Below are positions 1 through 8,710 of a stretch of 64,000 nucleotides of DNA, in pieces. The translations under genes were made by a program, and so were the position numbers. Under the pieces are notes generated by a model. It worked only from the letters and a program-made list of their open reading frames with translations. It made no database searches and was not told the DNA's origin. The stretch is taken from contig JBBCGS010000003.1 in the NCBI GenBank assembly GCA_037200125.1, positions 1,054,001 to 1,118,000 on the forward strand, written 5' to 3'. Source of the stretch: JADGHX01 sp037200125 (lineage in GTDB: Bacteria > Pseudomonadota > Gammaproteobacteria > Steroidobacterales > Steroidobacteraceae). Each line of letters starts with the position of its first letter. Positions within the stretch are counted from its first letter, which is position 1.

Positions 1-497
1 TTCCGCGCGACGCCGAGCTCATCCATCGTCTTCCAGTCCGCAAGCGCCTGGCACGGATGGTTCATCGCCGACTCGAGATTGATCAGCGGCTTCGTGACCA
101 CTTCCGCGATCGCGTTGAAAGTGGTCTCGTTGAGATCGTGTTGCAGGTCCTTGCCGTCCGCGAACGCGCGAACGCCCAGCGCGTCACAGTAGGACGCGAG
201 CACGGGAATGCCTTCGCGCACGTGCTCCGCCGCCGCGCCATTCATCACCGCGCCGAGGCGCGTTTCGAGCTGCCAGGTGCCCTGCCCCGGCGTGACTACG
301 AATGACGTGCCGCCGAGCTTCGACATGCCCGCCTGGAACGAGGCGAGCGTGCGCAGCGACGGATTGAAAAACACGAGGCCGAGAATCTTGCCAGCCAGTG
401 CCGCGGGCTCGGGCGACGTTTCAAGGCGCCGCGCGAGCTCGAGTAGATCGCGCACTTCATCGCGAGAAAAATCCGCCAGGTCGAGGAAGCGTTTCAT
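1..497 (-). CDS. argF': N-acetylornithine (or N-succinylornithine) carbamoyltransferase, 3' end cut by window edge
   Basis: Transfers the carbamoyl group from carbamoyl phosphate to an N-acylated ornithine, the variant arginine route in which the acyl group is removed late by ArgE. About 165 residues are visible. They carry the carbamoyl-phosphate loop in an altered form, NPSLRT (STRT in ordinary OTCases), and the carbamoyltransferase signature HPCQALADW. The stretch GTWQLETRLGAVMNG resembles the acyl-ornithine enzymes of Xanthomonas and Bacteroidetes, not ArgF. The start ATG at 497 overlaps the argD stop by 4 bp, so translation is probably coupled. The choice between acetyl- and succinyl-ornithine as substrate cannot be made from this portion. 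Confidence 0.85.
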   Translation of the reverse strand, partial: MKRFLDLADFSRDEVRDLLELARRLETSPEPAALAGKILGLVFFNPSLRTLASFQAGMSKLGGTSFVVTPGQGTWQLETRLGAVMNGAAAEHVREGIPVLASYCDALGVRAFADGKDLQHDLNETTFNAIAEVVTKPLINLESAMNHPCQALADWKTMDELGVAR

Positions 498-1672
498 GGA
501 AGGTGCGACAGCGCGTCGGCAAGCATGTCGACGTGCTGTTCCTCGAGGATGAACGGCGGCAGCAGCCGCAGGATGTTCGGGTCCGTGCTCGTGCCCGCGA
601 GGATGCCCACGTCGAGAAGCTGTGCATGGATTTCCTTCGCCGGCTTCGTCGTGCGCAGGCCGAGCAGCAAGCCCTCGCCCTGAACGCCGGTCACCGGCCC
701 CACGATGCAGGTCTTGCGGATGTAGTCCGACACCTTGCGCACGTTCGCCAGCAGATGCTGCGACTCGATGGCTTCGATGCACGCTTCGATGGCCGCGCAC
801 CTGCCATCGGGCCGCCACCGTAAGTCGTACCGAGCGAATCCAGCTTGATCGCCGCGGACACTTTCGGTGAGGTAAGCAGCGCGGCGCACGGGAAGCCGTT
901 ACCCAGCGCCTTCGCCGCCGTGATCATGTCCGGCTTCACGCCGTACAGGTTCGCGGCGAACGGGTGACCGACGCGGCCGGTGCCACATTGCACTTCGTCG
1001 AAGACGAGCAGCGCGCCGGTTTCGTCGCACCGCTTGCGGAGCGCGGCAAGGTATTCCTTGCCGAAGTCATACGCGCCCGCGAGACCCTGCACGGGCTCGA
1101 TGATCACGGCGGGCCGTGTTCTCGGTGACGTGCTTCGCGATGGCGTCGATGTCCTTGCGCGGCATGAAGCTCACGTCGAACGGCGTGCGCGGGAGCGCAT
1201 ACCACTTCTGCGCGGCGCCCCACGTGAGCGCGCCAGCGGCGGCCGTGCGGCCGTGAAAGCTGTATTCGAGCGCGGCGACGTGCGTGCGCTTCGGGTTGAT
1301 GCGGAACGCCATCTTCATGGCGTTCTCGTTCGCCCTCGGCGGCCGCTGTTCACGAAGAACACGCGGTCGAAGCCGCCGCCGGCGAAGGCGGTGAGGCGAT
1401 CGGCGGCGCGCTTGCGCACGTCCATCGGCACGGCGTTGCTCTGGAAGTTGCAGGTCTTCGCCTGTTCGGCGATCGCGCGCGTCCAGCCCGGGTGTCCGTA
1501 ACCCAGGGCCGCGACCGCGTGGCCGCCATACAGATCGAGCACGCGTTCACCCACCGCGCGTGAGCAGCCACACGCCTTCACCGGAGACGACGTCCACCGG
1601 ATACTGGGCAAACACCGGGGCGAGGTGATCCACGCTGCCCGAGGGCTTCATCGACTGTGCGTCGGCGTTCAT
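494..1672 (-). pseudogene. argD: acetylornithine aminotransferase, frameshifted as sequenced
   Basis: PLP-dependent class III aminotransferase that interconverts N-acetylglutamate semialdehyde and N-acetylornithine. The ATG at 1672 begins a protein with GERVLDLYGGHAVAALGYGH early, then SFHGRTAAAGALT, then LVFDEVQCGTGR (PLP-binding Asp region) and AAKALGNGFP containing the PLP lysine. These blocks lie in consecutive order but in different frames. Breaks fall near 1560, 1325-1345, 1110 and 800-815. Net length (1179 bp, 393 codons) is normal for ArgD, so the indels largely cancel, which suggests base-calling errors rather than decay. It lies 48 bp downstream of argC and overlaps argF' by 4 bp. 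Confidence 0.85.
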
Positions 1673-1720
1673 AGGGTCTTCTACTTTCTCGGGCCCGCTT
1701 CGGCGAGCCCAGTTGTCGGG

Positions 1721-2789
1721 TCAGGTCCAGCCGGCCGCGGGGGCCGTGAGGCCTGCGGTTTCCGGCAAGCCGTGGATTCGGTTCATCCATTGCACGGCGC
1801 CGCCGGCCGCGCCCTTGTTCAGGTTGTCGACCGTGCACATCACGGCGATCGTCTTGCCCGAGACGGCGGCGGAGAGATGCGCGTAGTTGCTCGCGACGAT
1901 TTCCTTCACGCGCGGCGCGCTTGTCGGTGACACGCACGAACGGCGAATGCGAGTAGAAATCGCGCAAGGCCGCAATGACGCCCTTCGTGTCGATGGTCGA
2001 CTTCAGCCGCGCCTGCACCGTCATATGAATGCCGCGCGCGAATGGGCCCGAATGCGGCACGAACGCGAACTCCGCCTCGACACCGGACGCGTTCTTCGCG
2101 ACCGCGGCCACTTCCGGCGCGTGCCGATGCGCGAGCGCGTTGTATGAGTAGAGGTCGCTGTGGCGCACGGGATGATGCGTGCCTTCCACCGGCTTGCGGC
2201 CCGACCCGGTGCTACCGGTAATCCCCGCTGAGGAACAGCATCGGCTCGACGAGCCCGAGCGACAGAAGCGGCACAGACGCGAGCAGCGCGGACGTGGCCA
2301 GGCCAGCCCGGATGCGCAACGTGCGCGGTTTCCAGTTTCTTCAGGTGCTCGGGCACCGCGCAGGTGAAATCGCGGATGCGATCCGGAGCGCCGTGCGGGT
2401 GCTTGTACACCGCCTCGTAAGCCTGGGGCGTGCTGAAGCGATAATCAGCGGAGATGTCCACGACTCGCGGCTTCGTCTTCGCCGCTTCGGCCCGCTTCAG
2501 CAGCGAGTCGATGAGCACGTGCGAGACGCCGTGAGGGGCCGCCCCGAACAGCGCGGATTGCGGCGCTTCCGCGATCAGGCGCTCCACTTCGTCCTGCGAC
2601 TTGAACTTCGTGTCGCCGTACACGACGGCCAGATGCGGAAACGCCCTTGCCGACGAGCTCGCCCGGCTGGCTGTCCGACATGATCGCGGCCAGCTCGAAG
2701 TTCGGATGGCCGGCGATCAGGCGCAGCAGTTCACCCGCGACATAGCCGGTGCCGCCGAGAACGATCGTTGGGATCTTCGCCGTCGTCAC
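1721..2789 (-). pseudogene. argC: N-acetyl-gamma-glutamyl-phosphate reductase, frameshifted as sequenced
   Basis: NADPH-dependent reduction of N-acetylglutamyl phosphate to the semialdehyde. The start is a GTG at 2789 that overlaps the stop of the upstream gene (GTGA), giving a Rossmann start IVLGGTGYVAGELLRL. Further blocks follow in order: SALFGAAPHGVSH, RVVDISADYRF, SDLYSYNALAHRHAPE, AEFAFVPHSGPFARGIHMTV and MCTVDNLNKGAAGGAVQ. They occupy different frames, with breaks near 2645, 2310, 2190-2260 and 1920. The region that should encode the catalytic HPGC cysteine (about 2300-2320) reads HPGW because of a local indel. Several of the breaks fall in short G or C runs. Confidence 0.85.
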
Positions 2790-3868
2790 GCCACAGCCCC
2801 TTCGGGTGCGACATCCTTGCCCTTGACGCCAACGGCTTCCATTACGCAATCGCCAAGCGCAGCGCCGGCGCTCAATGCATTGAACGCCTGAACGCCCAGC
2901 TGCTTCTTGATGATGTCGATACCGACGCTGTTGTCCGTGGACGGGCCCGTGACGACACACGGCTCCACCGAGAAGCGCTCACGCAGCAGCTTCACGCCAC
3001 CCCACGCGGCAACCGGATCGTTCGCCGAGAGCACCACGCCCGTGAGCGCGGAGCGAATATCCTCGCACTCGAGGATCGCGTCGACGCCATACGTGCCGAG
3101 GATGCCGTCACCGAGCTCGAACACGATGACGTCCGGCTTGCCGGCGGCAAGCTCCGTGAGCATCGTGCGTGTGAGCGCGGGACCATTGGCCCGCGTAGTC
3201 GTGACAACACCGAGATCCGTGAAGATGAGCGCCCTGCGCGCACCGGCGTCCTCCATCGCGAGAATGTCGCGACGGAGCGAGACGCCGGTTGCCTTGAACG
3301 CATCGACAACGAGGCCGCGATGGCGCATGCGGCTGACGATGGCGCACGCCGCCGCGGTCTTGCCGGCCTCCATGCAGGTGCCCGCGAGCGCCACGACGGG
3401 CACGCCCTTCGTGTCGAGTCTCGCTTCCTGGTCGAGGCGCGACTTGCCGACGCGCGCCGGCACGCCGATGCGCTCGCCAAGGAACGGAAACGTGAGGGCG
3501 ACGCCGATCACGCGGCAGTCGAACGGCTTGCCCTTGTCGGGATTCACCGAGTCGCAAATACCGATGACGCCGCCGATGTTGAGCATCTGCACGATGTCGC
3601 CCGGCTTCACGCTCAGCGGAATGTGGCCCGAGTAGCCGAACAGCGCCTTGCGATGGCCGAGCGCGCCGACGACCACATCGCCCTTGCCCACCTTGGCCAT
3701 GCGGCCGCTCGTGAGCTCCAGCGTGTTGTAGGTGGACTTGTTGTTCAGCACCTCGACGACGACCACCACGCCTTCTTCAGCGGGGATCTCGTCCGAAACA
3801 CGGACTTCGTGCGAGAGACCGACCGCCTGCGTAACCGACGCGATCTTGTCGACAACAACTGAGCGCAT
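2786..3868 (-). CDS. P-loop protein of the DUF1611 type embedded in the arginine operon
   Basis: A 360-residue protein with an N-terminal beta-rich region (residues 1-150) and a C-terminal P-loop NTPase-like domain with GTCMEAGKT at residues 163-171. The sequence suggests membership of, or kinship with, DUF1611. From memory, some DUF1611 proteins (DgcN of D-glutamate catabolism) have been reported to N-acetylate D-glutamate, which makes the location between argG and argC striking; this link is inference. The ATG at 3868 is preferred to the one at 3874 because the AGGAAG ribosome site sits 7 bp upstream of it and would be too close to the other. The gene follows argG by 10 bp and overlaps argC by 4 bp. 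Its frame is intact, unlike argC and argD. No signal peptide or membrane segment is seen. Confidence 0.7.
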   Translation of the reverse strand: MRSVVVDKIASVTQAVGLSHEVRVSDEIPAEEGVVVVVEVLNNKSTYNTLELTSGRMAKVGKGDVVVGALGHRKALFGYSGHIPLSVKPGDIVQMLNIGGVIGICDSVNPDKGKPFDCRVIGVALTFPFLGERIGVPARVGKSRLDQEARLDTKGVPVVALAGTCMEAGKTAAACAIVSRMRHRGLVVDAFKATGVSLRRDILAMEDAGARRALIFTDLGVVTTTRANGPALTRTMLTELAAGKPDVIVFELGDGILGTYGVDAILECEDIRSALTGVVLSANDPVAAWGGVKLLRERFSVEPCVVTGPSTDNSVGIDIIKKQLGVQAFNALSAGAALGDCVMEAVGVKGKDVAPEGAVA

Positions 3869-3878
3869 TGCCATCTTC

Positions 3879-5114
3879 CTACTTTCCTTTCGCCTGTTCG
3901 CCGGCGCGGCGGTGGAACACACCGGTGAGCGCGACGATCTTCGAGAAACCCAAGGCGTCCGTGGCCGTCCACTCGCCCGCCGATTCGCCGTAGACACCCT
4001 TCGAAGCGGTCATCAGCGAATACGGTGACTCGACGCCCTCGATGAACAGACTGCCGGGGCGGAAGAGCACTCGCACCTCGCCTGTAACACGTTCTTGTGA
4101 CGAGAGCAGCAGCGCTTCGATATCGCGACACACCGGGTCCAGCAGCTGGCCTTCGTGCACCAGATCGCCGTACGGGTTGGCCACGAGCTCCTTGATGCGC
4201 TGCTGGCGCGGCGTGAGCACGAGCTTCTCCAGCTCGCGATGCGCCGTGAGCAGCGTTTCCGCGGCCGGCGCCTCGAACGCCACGCGACCCTTCGTCCCGA
4301 TGATCGTGTCGCCCAAATGAATGCCACGACCGATCGCAAACGGCGCTCCCAGCGTTTCGAGCCGCTCGATGAGCTCGACCGCGCTCATCGCCTTGCCGTC
4401 GAGCTTGACCGGGCGGCCCTGCTCGAACGAGATGACGTGACGCTCGGGCGCTTTCGGATTCGTGAACGCGTCCTTCGACAGCACCCACGCGCTATCGGGG
4501 ATGCTGCCGGACGACGTGAGCGTTTCCGTTCCGCCGATAGTGACGCCCCACAGGCCGCGATTGATCGAATACGCGGCGCCGAACGGCGGCACCGGCAGGT
4601 TGCGCTTCTGCAGGTATTCGAGCTCGTCCTGCCGCTTGAAGGCCTTGTCGCGCACGGGGGCGAGCACTTCGAGGTCCGGCGCGAGCGTGCGCAGCGCGAC
4701 TTCGAAGCGCACCTGATCGTTGCCTGCAGCGGTACAGCCGTGAGCGATCATGTTGGTGCCAAGCTCACGCGCCATGCGCGCGATCGTCTGCGCCTGCATC
4801 ACACGCTCCGCGCCGACACAAAGCGGGTAGAGCTGGCCGCGACGCACATTCCCCATGATCAGGAAGCGCAGCACCTGCTCGAAATAATCCGCGCGCGCGT
4901 CGACGATGTGATGCTCGACGGCACCGAGCGCCTTCGCGCGCTCCGCCAGTGTGCGGCGCGCCGCGTCATCGAGACCGCCCGTATCGACGGTGACGGTGAT
5001 GATCGGCCGGCCGTAGTTCTCGGCCACCCAGGGCACGAGGAACGAGGTATCCAGACCGCCGGAGTAAGCGAGGACGATGGGCTTGGCGCCCGTGTTCGAA
5101 GCTGCGTTGGGCAT
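3879..5114 (-). CDS. argG: argininosuccinate synthase
   Basis: ATP-dependent condensation of citrulline and aspartate to argininosuccinate, the penultimate step of arginine synthesis, in the cytoplasm. The 411-residue protein has the PP-loop motif LAYSGGLDTS at residues 13-22 and the family blocks HGCTAAGNDQVRFE and SINRGLWGVTIGG. Length matches the bacterial type. The gene begins 6 bp downstream of argR, so the two are almost certainly cotranscribed. The order argG-argC-argD-argF' resembles the clusters of bacteria that use the acyl-ornithine pathway. Confidence 0.95.
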   Translation of the reverse strand: MPNAASNTGAKPIVLAYSGGLDTSFLVPWVAENYGRPIITVTVDTGGLDDAARRTLAERAKALGAVEHHIVDARADYFEQVLRFLIMGNVRRGQLYPLCVGAERVMQAQTIARMARELGTNMIAHGCTAAGNDQVRFEVALRTLAPDLEVLAPVRDKAFKRQDELEYLQKRNLPVPPFGAAYSINRGLWGVTIGGTETLTSSGSIPDSAWVLSKDAFTNPKAPERHVISFEQGRPVKLDGKAMSAVELIERLETLGAPFAIGRGIHLGDTIIGTKGRVAFEAPAAETLLTAHRELEKLVLTPRQQRIKELVANPYGDLVHEGQLLDPVCRDIEALLLSSQERVTGEVRVLFRPGSLFIEGVESPYSLMTASKGVYGESAGEWTATDALGFSKIVALTGVFHRRAGEQAKGK

Positions 5115-5120
5115 GGGGCT

Positions 5121-5579
5121 TTAGACTCGAAAAATGGAACGCAGGCGCTCATCGAGCTTCGCCTGCGCGGATGCGCCGTTGGTGGCAATGAAAATAGTGT
5201 CGTCGCCGGAGAGGGTACCGACCACTTCGGGCCACTCGGCCTTGTCGATGGCGACGGCTACGCTCTGCGCGGCGCCGATGGTGGTGCGCACGACGGTGAG
5301 GCAAGGGCCGGCGGGCTTGAAGCCCCGGAAGAATTGCACGAGCGCGCGGAAATCCCCGTTGGTGCGCGTGCTTTCCTCGGGCGGTAACACGTAGCCGACC
5401 GAGGCCTTGAGCACGCCGATATCCCGCAGGTCACGGCTCACCGAGCTCTGCGTGACCTCATGGCCCTGCTTCTTCAGCAGGCGCACGAGATCTTGCTGAT
5501 TGCGCACGGAGCCGCCGCGCAGGATGCGCAGGATGGCTTCGCGGCGATCCGCTTGCTGGGTGTCGGTGAGCACTTTCAA
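5121..5579 (-). CDS. argR: arginine repressor ArgR
   Basis: Hexameric, arginine-responsive transcription factor. The N-terminal winged helix (residues 1-70) carries the recognition segment TQSSVSRDLRDIGVLKA. The C-terminal oligomerisation and arginine-binding domain contains GTLSGDDTIFIA, the GTxxGDDT motif typical of ArgR. The protein has 152 residues, the usual length. The reading frame starts at a TTG (5579); a GTG two codons downstream (5573) is an alternative, and neither has a strong ribosome site. As first gene of the operon behind tandem ARG-box-like sites, it should repress itself together with argG, argC, argD and argF'. Confidence 0.93.
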   Translation of the reverse strand: MKVLTDTQQADRREAILRILRGGSVRNQQDLVRLLKKQGHEVTQSSVSRDLRDIGVLKASVGYVLPPEESTRTNGDFRALVQFFRGFKPAGPCLTVVRTTIGAAQSVAVAIDKAEWPEVVGTLSGDDTIFIATNGASAQAKLDERLRSIFRV

Positions 5580-5601
5580 AGTTACCGGGTGGATTCGAGG
5601 C

Positions 5602-5640
5602 TGTGCATAAAATCGCGCGCATTGTGCATAAACATGCGCG
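5602..5640 (-). promoter_or_regulatory. tandem ArgR operator (two ARG-box-like sites)
   Basis: The decamer TGTGCATAAA occurs at 5602-5611 and again at 5623-5632, exactly 21 bp apart. Each is the core of an 18-bp box; the second is a good palindrome (GCAT-N4-ATGC). In known ArgR operators two 18-bp boxes separated by 3 bp give the same 21-bp spacing, two helical turns for one hexamer. The pair overlaps the -10 element and the expected start of the argR promoter, as needed for autorepression. Confidence 0.65.
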
Positions 5641-5649
5641 CGCAGTCAA
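5621..5649 (-). promoter_or_regulatory. sigma-70 type promoter of the arg operon
   Basis: Reading leftwards, TTGACT (5649-5644) is followed after 17 bp by CACAAT (5626-5621), a plausible -35/-10 pair. The predicted start is near 5613, about 35 bp before the argR start codon. The upstream ARG-box-like site covers spacer and -10. Confidence 0.5.
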
Positions 5650-5780
5650 CACGCAGATCGGTGCGTGCGGGAAATGCGGTGGCGAAGCGGGCCGGCGGCG
5701 CGCACGCGCGAAATCCAGCCCGCCGCGGCGGGCGGGCGGGATCAGCGCGATCAGCGGGACGGTCGGAGAATGGCCGGGAT

Positions 5781-7121
5781 TCAGGTGCGGAACAGCCCGC
5801 TCAGCGCACGCGCCTTGGCGCTGTCTGGAAAGACGTCGGTTGCGAGCGCGGCGGTCGGCACCTGAAGGTGATCGGCCAGCACGCCCTTCATGACGGAACG
5901 GATGTCGAGCGTGGGCTTGAGGTCGCGGCCCTCATAGAGCGCCGACGCGGAGAGACCAGGCCAGTCCGCCATGACACGACCACCCTGCACGGCGCCGCCG
6001 AGCAGGAATGCGGCGGCGCCAGTGCCGTGATCGGTACCGCGCGTGCCGTTGATCGCGGCCGTGCGACCGAACTCGGTGGCGATGAGCACGGCCGTGTCCT
6101 TCCAGGTGGGGCCGAGCTGTTCTTTCAGGGTTCGCAGGCCCGCGTCGAGTGCGCCGAGCCGGGCACCGAGCTGGCCCTGCGCGCCGCCTTCGTTCGCGTG
6201 GGTGTCCCAGCCTGTGGCGTCGAAGACGGCGATCCGCGGACCGTCATCCCGGCGCAGGAAACCCGCAGCCGCGCGAATGACCTCCCCATATCGGGCGCCA
6301 GCGGCGGCTTTGCCCTGCTCGCGTTTCGCGAGGATCTGCGATGAACCGGCGAGGTCTTTGCCAACATTGGCGTCGTCCGCCGACATCCGGGGCGCCATCG
6401 ATGCGTCGGCGCCAGCGCCAGCTCCGGCGCCAGCTCCGGCGCCAGCCCCAGCGCCAGCGCTTTGCGCTTCGCTTGCGATGGCGTCCGCTGAAAGCGCATC
6501 GGCAAGACGCCTGGAGAGAACCGGATCGCGTGAATACAGATCCGTGATGCGCTCGAGCGTGTCCTCATCCAGCGATGCGAGCTTGGACGGCGACCACGAT
6601 GACACCGCTGCGGGACCGCGCATGACGAGTGGCACGTTCTGCCCGAGCGCGACACCCAGCTCCTTGCGCGACGAGGTCGGCACCGCCGCCAGCGCACGAT
6701 TGAGCCAGCCGCTCTGCGACGCGTGCGGGCGCACGAAACCATTCTCCAGCACGTCCTGTCCGTCAAAGTGCGAGCGCTCGCGATACGGGCTCGCCATCGC
6801 GTGAAACACCACGAGCTCGCGGGCGGCGTATGAATCGCCCAGGAATCGCAGGTTCGGATGAAGGCCGAAAAGGTTGTCGAGCTCGATCGCACCGTTCGCC
6901 GCCGCGGGCGCGGGCACGGCGATCTCGCGGCGCAGGCGCACGTAGTCGCCGTCACCGTAAGGCGGAACGGCGGTCAGACCATCAAGCGCACCGCGCAGGA
7001 TGATGAACACGAATCGGGAGCTCGTGTTCGCGCTCGCGAGGGCAAGACGCGAAGTCATGAGCGCGCCGCTCGCAGCGAGTGCGCCGGCGGCGAGGAATTG
7101 CCTTCTATCCAAGCGTGTCAT
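5781..7121 (-). CDS. DUF1501 family secreted protein (Tat substrate)
   Basis: A 446-residue protein of the DUF1501 family, related to the alkaline phosphatase/sulfatase fold; the substrate is unknown. The N-terminus MTRLDRRQFLAAGALAASG is a twin-arginine signal, so the protein is probably exported folded. ATG at 7121 was chosen because it places the RR motif at residues 6-7. Family-like blocks include LRGALDGLTAVPPYGD, AVLIATEFGRTAAINGT and GTDHGTG. A low-complexity Ala-Gly tract near the middle looks like a flexible linker. The gene follows the DUF1800 gene by 25 bp; this pair is common in proteobacteria and planctomycetes, and the two proteins probably act together. Confidence 0.9.
   Translation of the reverse strand: MTRLDRRQFLAAGALAASGALMTSRLALASANTSSRFVFIILRGALDGLTAVPPYGDGDYVRLRREIAVPAPAAANGAIELDNLFGLHPNLRFLGDSYAARELVVFHAMASPYRERSHFDGQDVLENGFVRPHASQSGWLNRALAAVPTSSRKELGVALGQNVPLVMRGPAAVSSWSPSKLASLDEDTLERITDLYSRDPVLSRRLADALSADAIASEAQSAGAGAGAGAGAGAGAGADASMAPRMSADDANVGKDLAGSSQILAKREQGKAAAGARYGEVIRAAAGFLRRDDGPRIAVFDATGWDTHANEGGAQGQLGARLGALDAGLRTLKEQLGPTWKDTAVLIATEFGRTAAINGTRGTDHGTGAAAFLLGGAVQGGRVMADWPGLSASALYEGRDLKPTLDIRSVMKGVLADHLQVPTAALATDVFPDSAKARALSGLFRT
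6411..6459. repeat. in-frame tandem repeat coding an Ala-Gly tract
   Basis: About four imperfect 12-bp units of the form GCCAGCTCCGGC lie inside the DUF1501 gene and encode alternating Gly and Ala in the minus-strand protein. Unit number may vary between strains by slippage; changes in steps of 6 or 12 bp would keep the frame. Confidence 0.75.
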
Positions 7122-7146
7122 AGGTGCCTCTCGACCGAGCGCCGCG

Positions 7147-8604
7147 CTAGCGACGCAGGAACTCCGGAGCAGTGAGTAACAGCGTGAGTGCCTGCGTGCC
7201 GCTGGCAGCGCGCGCGATGGCCTTGCGAGTGTCATCACCCAGCGTGGCGCCGAGCAACTGAGGCGCGAGGTCCGACGCGTTCTGTCGCGCGCCGACACGC
7301 TGACCCACCGCGTCGGCCCATTCGATGCGTTTCATCAGCGCGGAAGCGCCATCCCAATCCGCGCCGCGATCGGGCCAACCCGCCGGCGAACCGGGGCTGT
7401 AGGTGCGCTGGCCGAGCAGCTCGAACGAGGCGAGCCCGCGCCGACTCATGTCCACCGGCAGATCGAGCGCCCGATAGGTCGAAACGATGTAGTCGGCGGG
7501 CGTCTTGTACTTCGCCAAGGGTTGCGCCCACGAATCCTCGAGCTCGACGAGCGCGCGATACACGGTGGGCAGGTCGCCGTGGCTCTTCATGAAGGCCTTT
7601 GCGAGTGTCTCCACCGCGGCGGGCGAGGGCTCGTCCGCGATGAAATGTCGTGCCAGCTTCGTGGCGATGAAGTTCGCGGTCGCCGGTTTCGCCGCGACGT
7701 CGCGCAGCACCGCCTTGCCCTCGGACTCGCCGTTTTCCGAATATCGCTTGCCCAGCACGCTCTTCGCGCCCGGCTCATGCAATGCCTCGCGGAAGGTGAA
7801 CTTGCCGGGCTCACCATCCTTCAGCCGGCCGAAGTTGCCGCCGATGGACCAGCCGGTCAGCACTTGCGCGAACGTCGTGACGTCCTGCTGCGTGTAGCCG
7901 CCGTTCACACCGAGTGTGTGCAGCTCGAGAATTTCGCGCGCGAGGTTTTCGTTGATGCCGATCTTGCGTTCAGTCTGCCGCCGTGCCGCCATTCTCGCGA
8001 GGCGCGAGCCCGGCCCCACGGACAGGTAGTTGTCGAGATAGAGCAGCATGGCCGGATGCTGTTCGACGGCGAGCAGAAGATCCGTGAAGTTGCCGAGCAC
8101 GCGGGGGCGAATCGCCTCACGTTCGAACGCGCCGGCAAGACCGAGCACGGCGACTTTGTCGATCGACACCGCGAAGTGGTTCGTCCAGAACTGGGTGATG
8201 CGCTCGACGAACGGCCGATCCGTCGTCGCCGCATGACGCAGCCGCGCGGTGGCTTCATCTATATAGATGGGCCGATAGACCTGCGGCAGCTTGAGCAGGT
8301 TCGGGATCGCGGCCGCGCGGGCGTTGGGATCGTTCGCTGCGTCGTGGCCGTCCGCGCCGCCTTTCTTCGCGGCTTTGAGGGCTTTCTTGCCTCCGGCTTC
8401 GCGCTGCTCGCGCCGCACCTCCAGCGTCTGGACCAGCACGCTCTCCGAGGAACGCAGGCTCGCGTCGGAAAGGACCGGGGGCGCACCCTTGAGCTGGGCG
8501 ATGAGCCAGTCCGGCGCATGGGCGCCGATGCGATCGAGCTCGCCCGGTCGGGCGCCGATGCCGAAGCGATTCGCGGCGATCGCAGGGGCGAATGGCTCTT
8601 GCAT
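7147..8604 (-). CDS. DUF1800 family protein
   Basis: A 485-residue member of the DUF1800 family, usually encoded just upstream of a DUF1501 gene as here. Recognisable blocks are AANRFGIGARPGELDRIG near the N-terminus, the helix-rich ITQFWTNHFAVS, LAREILELHTLGVNGGYTQQ and the C-terminal LTLLLTAPEFLRR. The start at 8604 (MQEPFAP) was chosen because conserved sequence begins directly after it; the frame stays open upstream. No clear signal peptide follows this start, which is unusual since the partner is exported. Function is unknown. The gene is divergent from polA across a 106-bp gap. Confidence 0.88.
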   Translation of the reverse strand: MQEPFAPAIAANRFGIGARPGELDRIGAHAPDWLIAQLKGAPPVLSDASLRSSESVLVQTLEVRREQREAGGKKALKAAKKGGADGHDAANDPNARAAAIPNLLKLPQVYRPIYIDEATARLRHAATTDRPFVERITQFWTNHFAVSIDKVAVLGLAGAFEREAIRPRVLGNFTDLLLAVEQHPAMLLYLDNYLSVGPGSRLARMAARRQTERKIGINENLAREILELHTLGVNGGYTQQDVTTFAQVLTGWSIGGNFGRLKDGEPGKFTFREALHEPGAKSVLGKRYSENGESEGKAVLRDVAAKPATANFIATKLARHFIADEPSPAAVETLAKAFMKSHGDLPTVYRALVELEDSWAQPLAKYKTPADYIVSTYRALDLPVDMSRRGLASFELLGQRTYSPGSPAGWPDRGADWDGASALMKRIEWADAVGQRVGARQNASDLAPQLLGATLGDDTRKAIARAASGTQALTLLLTAPEFLRR

Positions 8605-8710
8605 CGGGAGGGTTCCTCTGCCACCGGAGCGGTGAGGCCGGTATAGCGCAGTTCCCTCCGTTGGGTTGACGTTATACTCACGCGCCCACCGCAGGCATGC
8701 GACATAGCTC

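Noticed and set aside
6411..6459. Short tandem repeat considered as CRISPR or VNTR locus
   Set aside because: Units are 12 bp, contiguous, in frame and encode Ala-Gly in a real gene. There are no spacers.
8650..8680. Promoter for polA with -10 TATACT at 8673-8678
   Set aside because: The only TTGAC lies immediately before the -10, far too close for a -35, and no other hexamer at 16-18 bp fits, so it was not listed as a feature.
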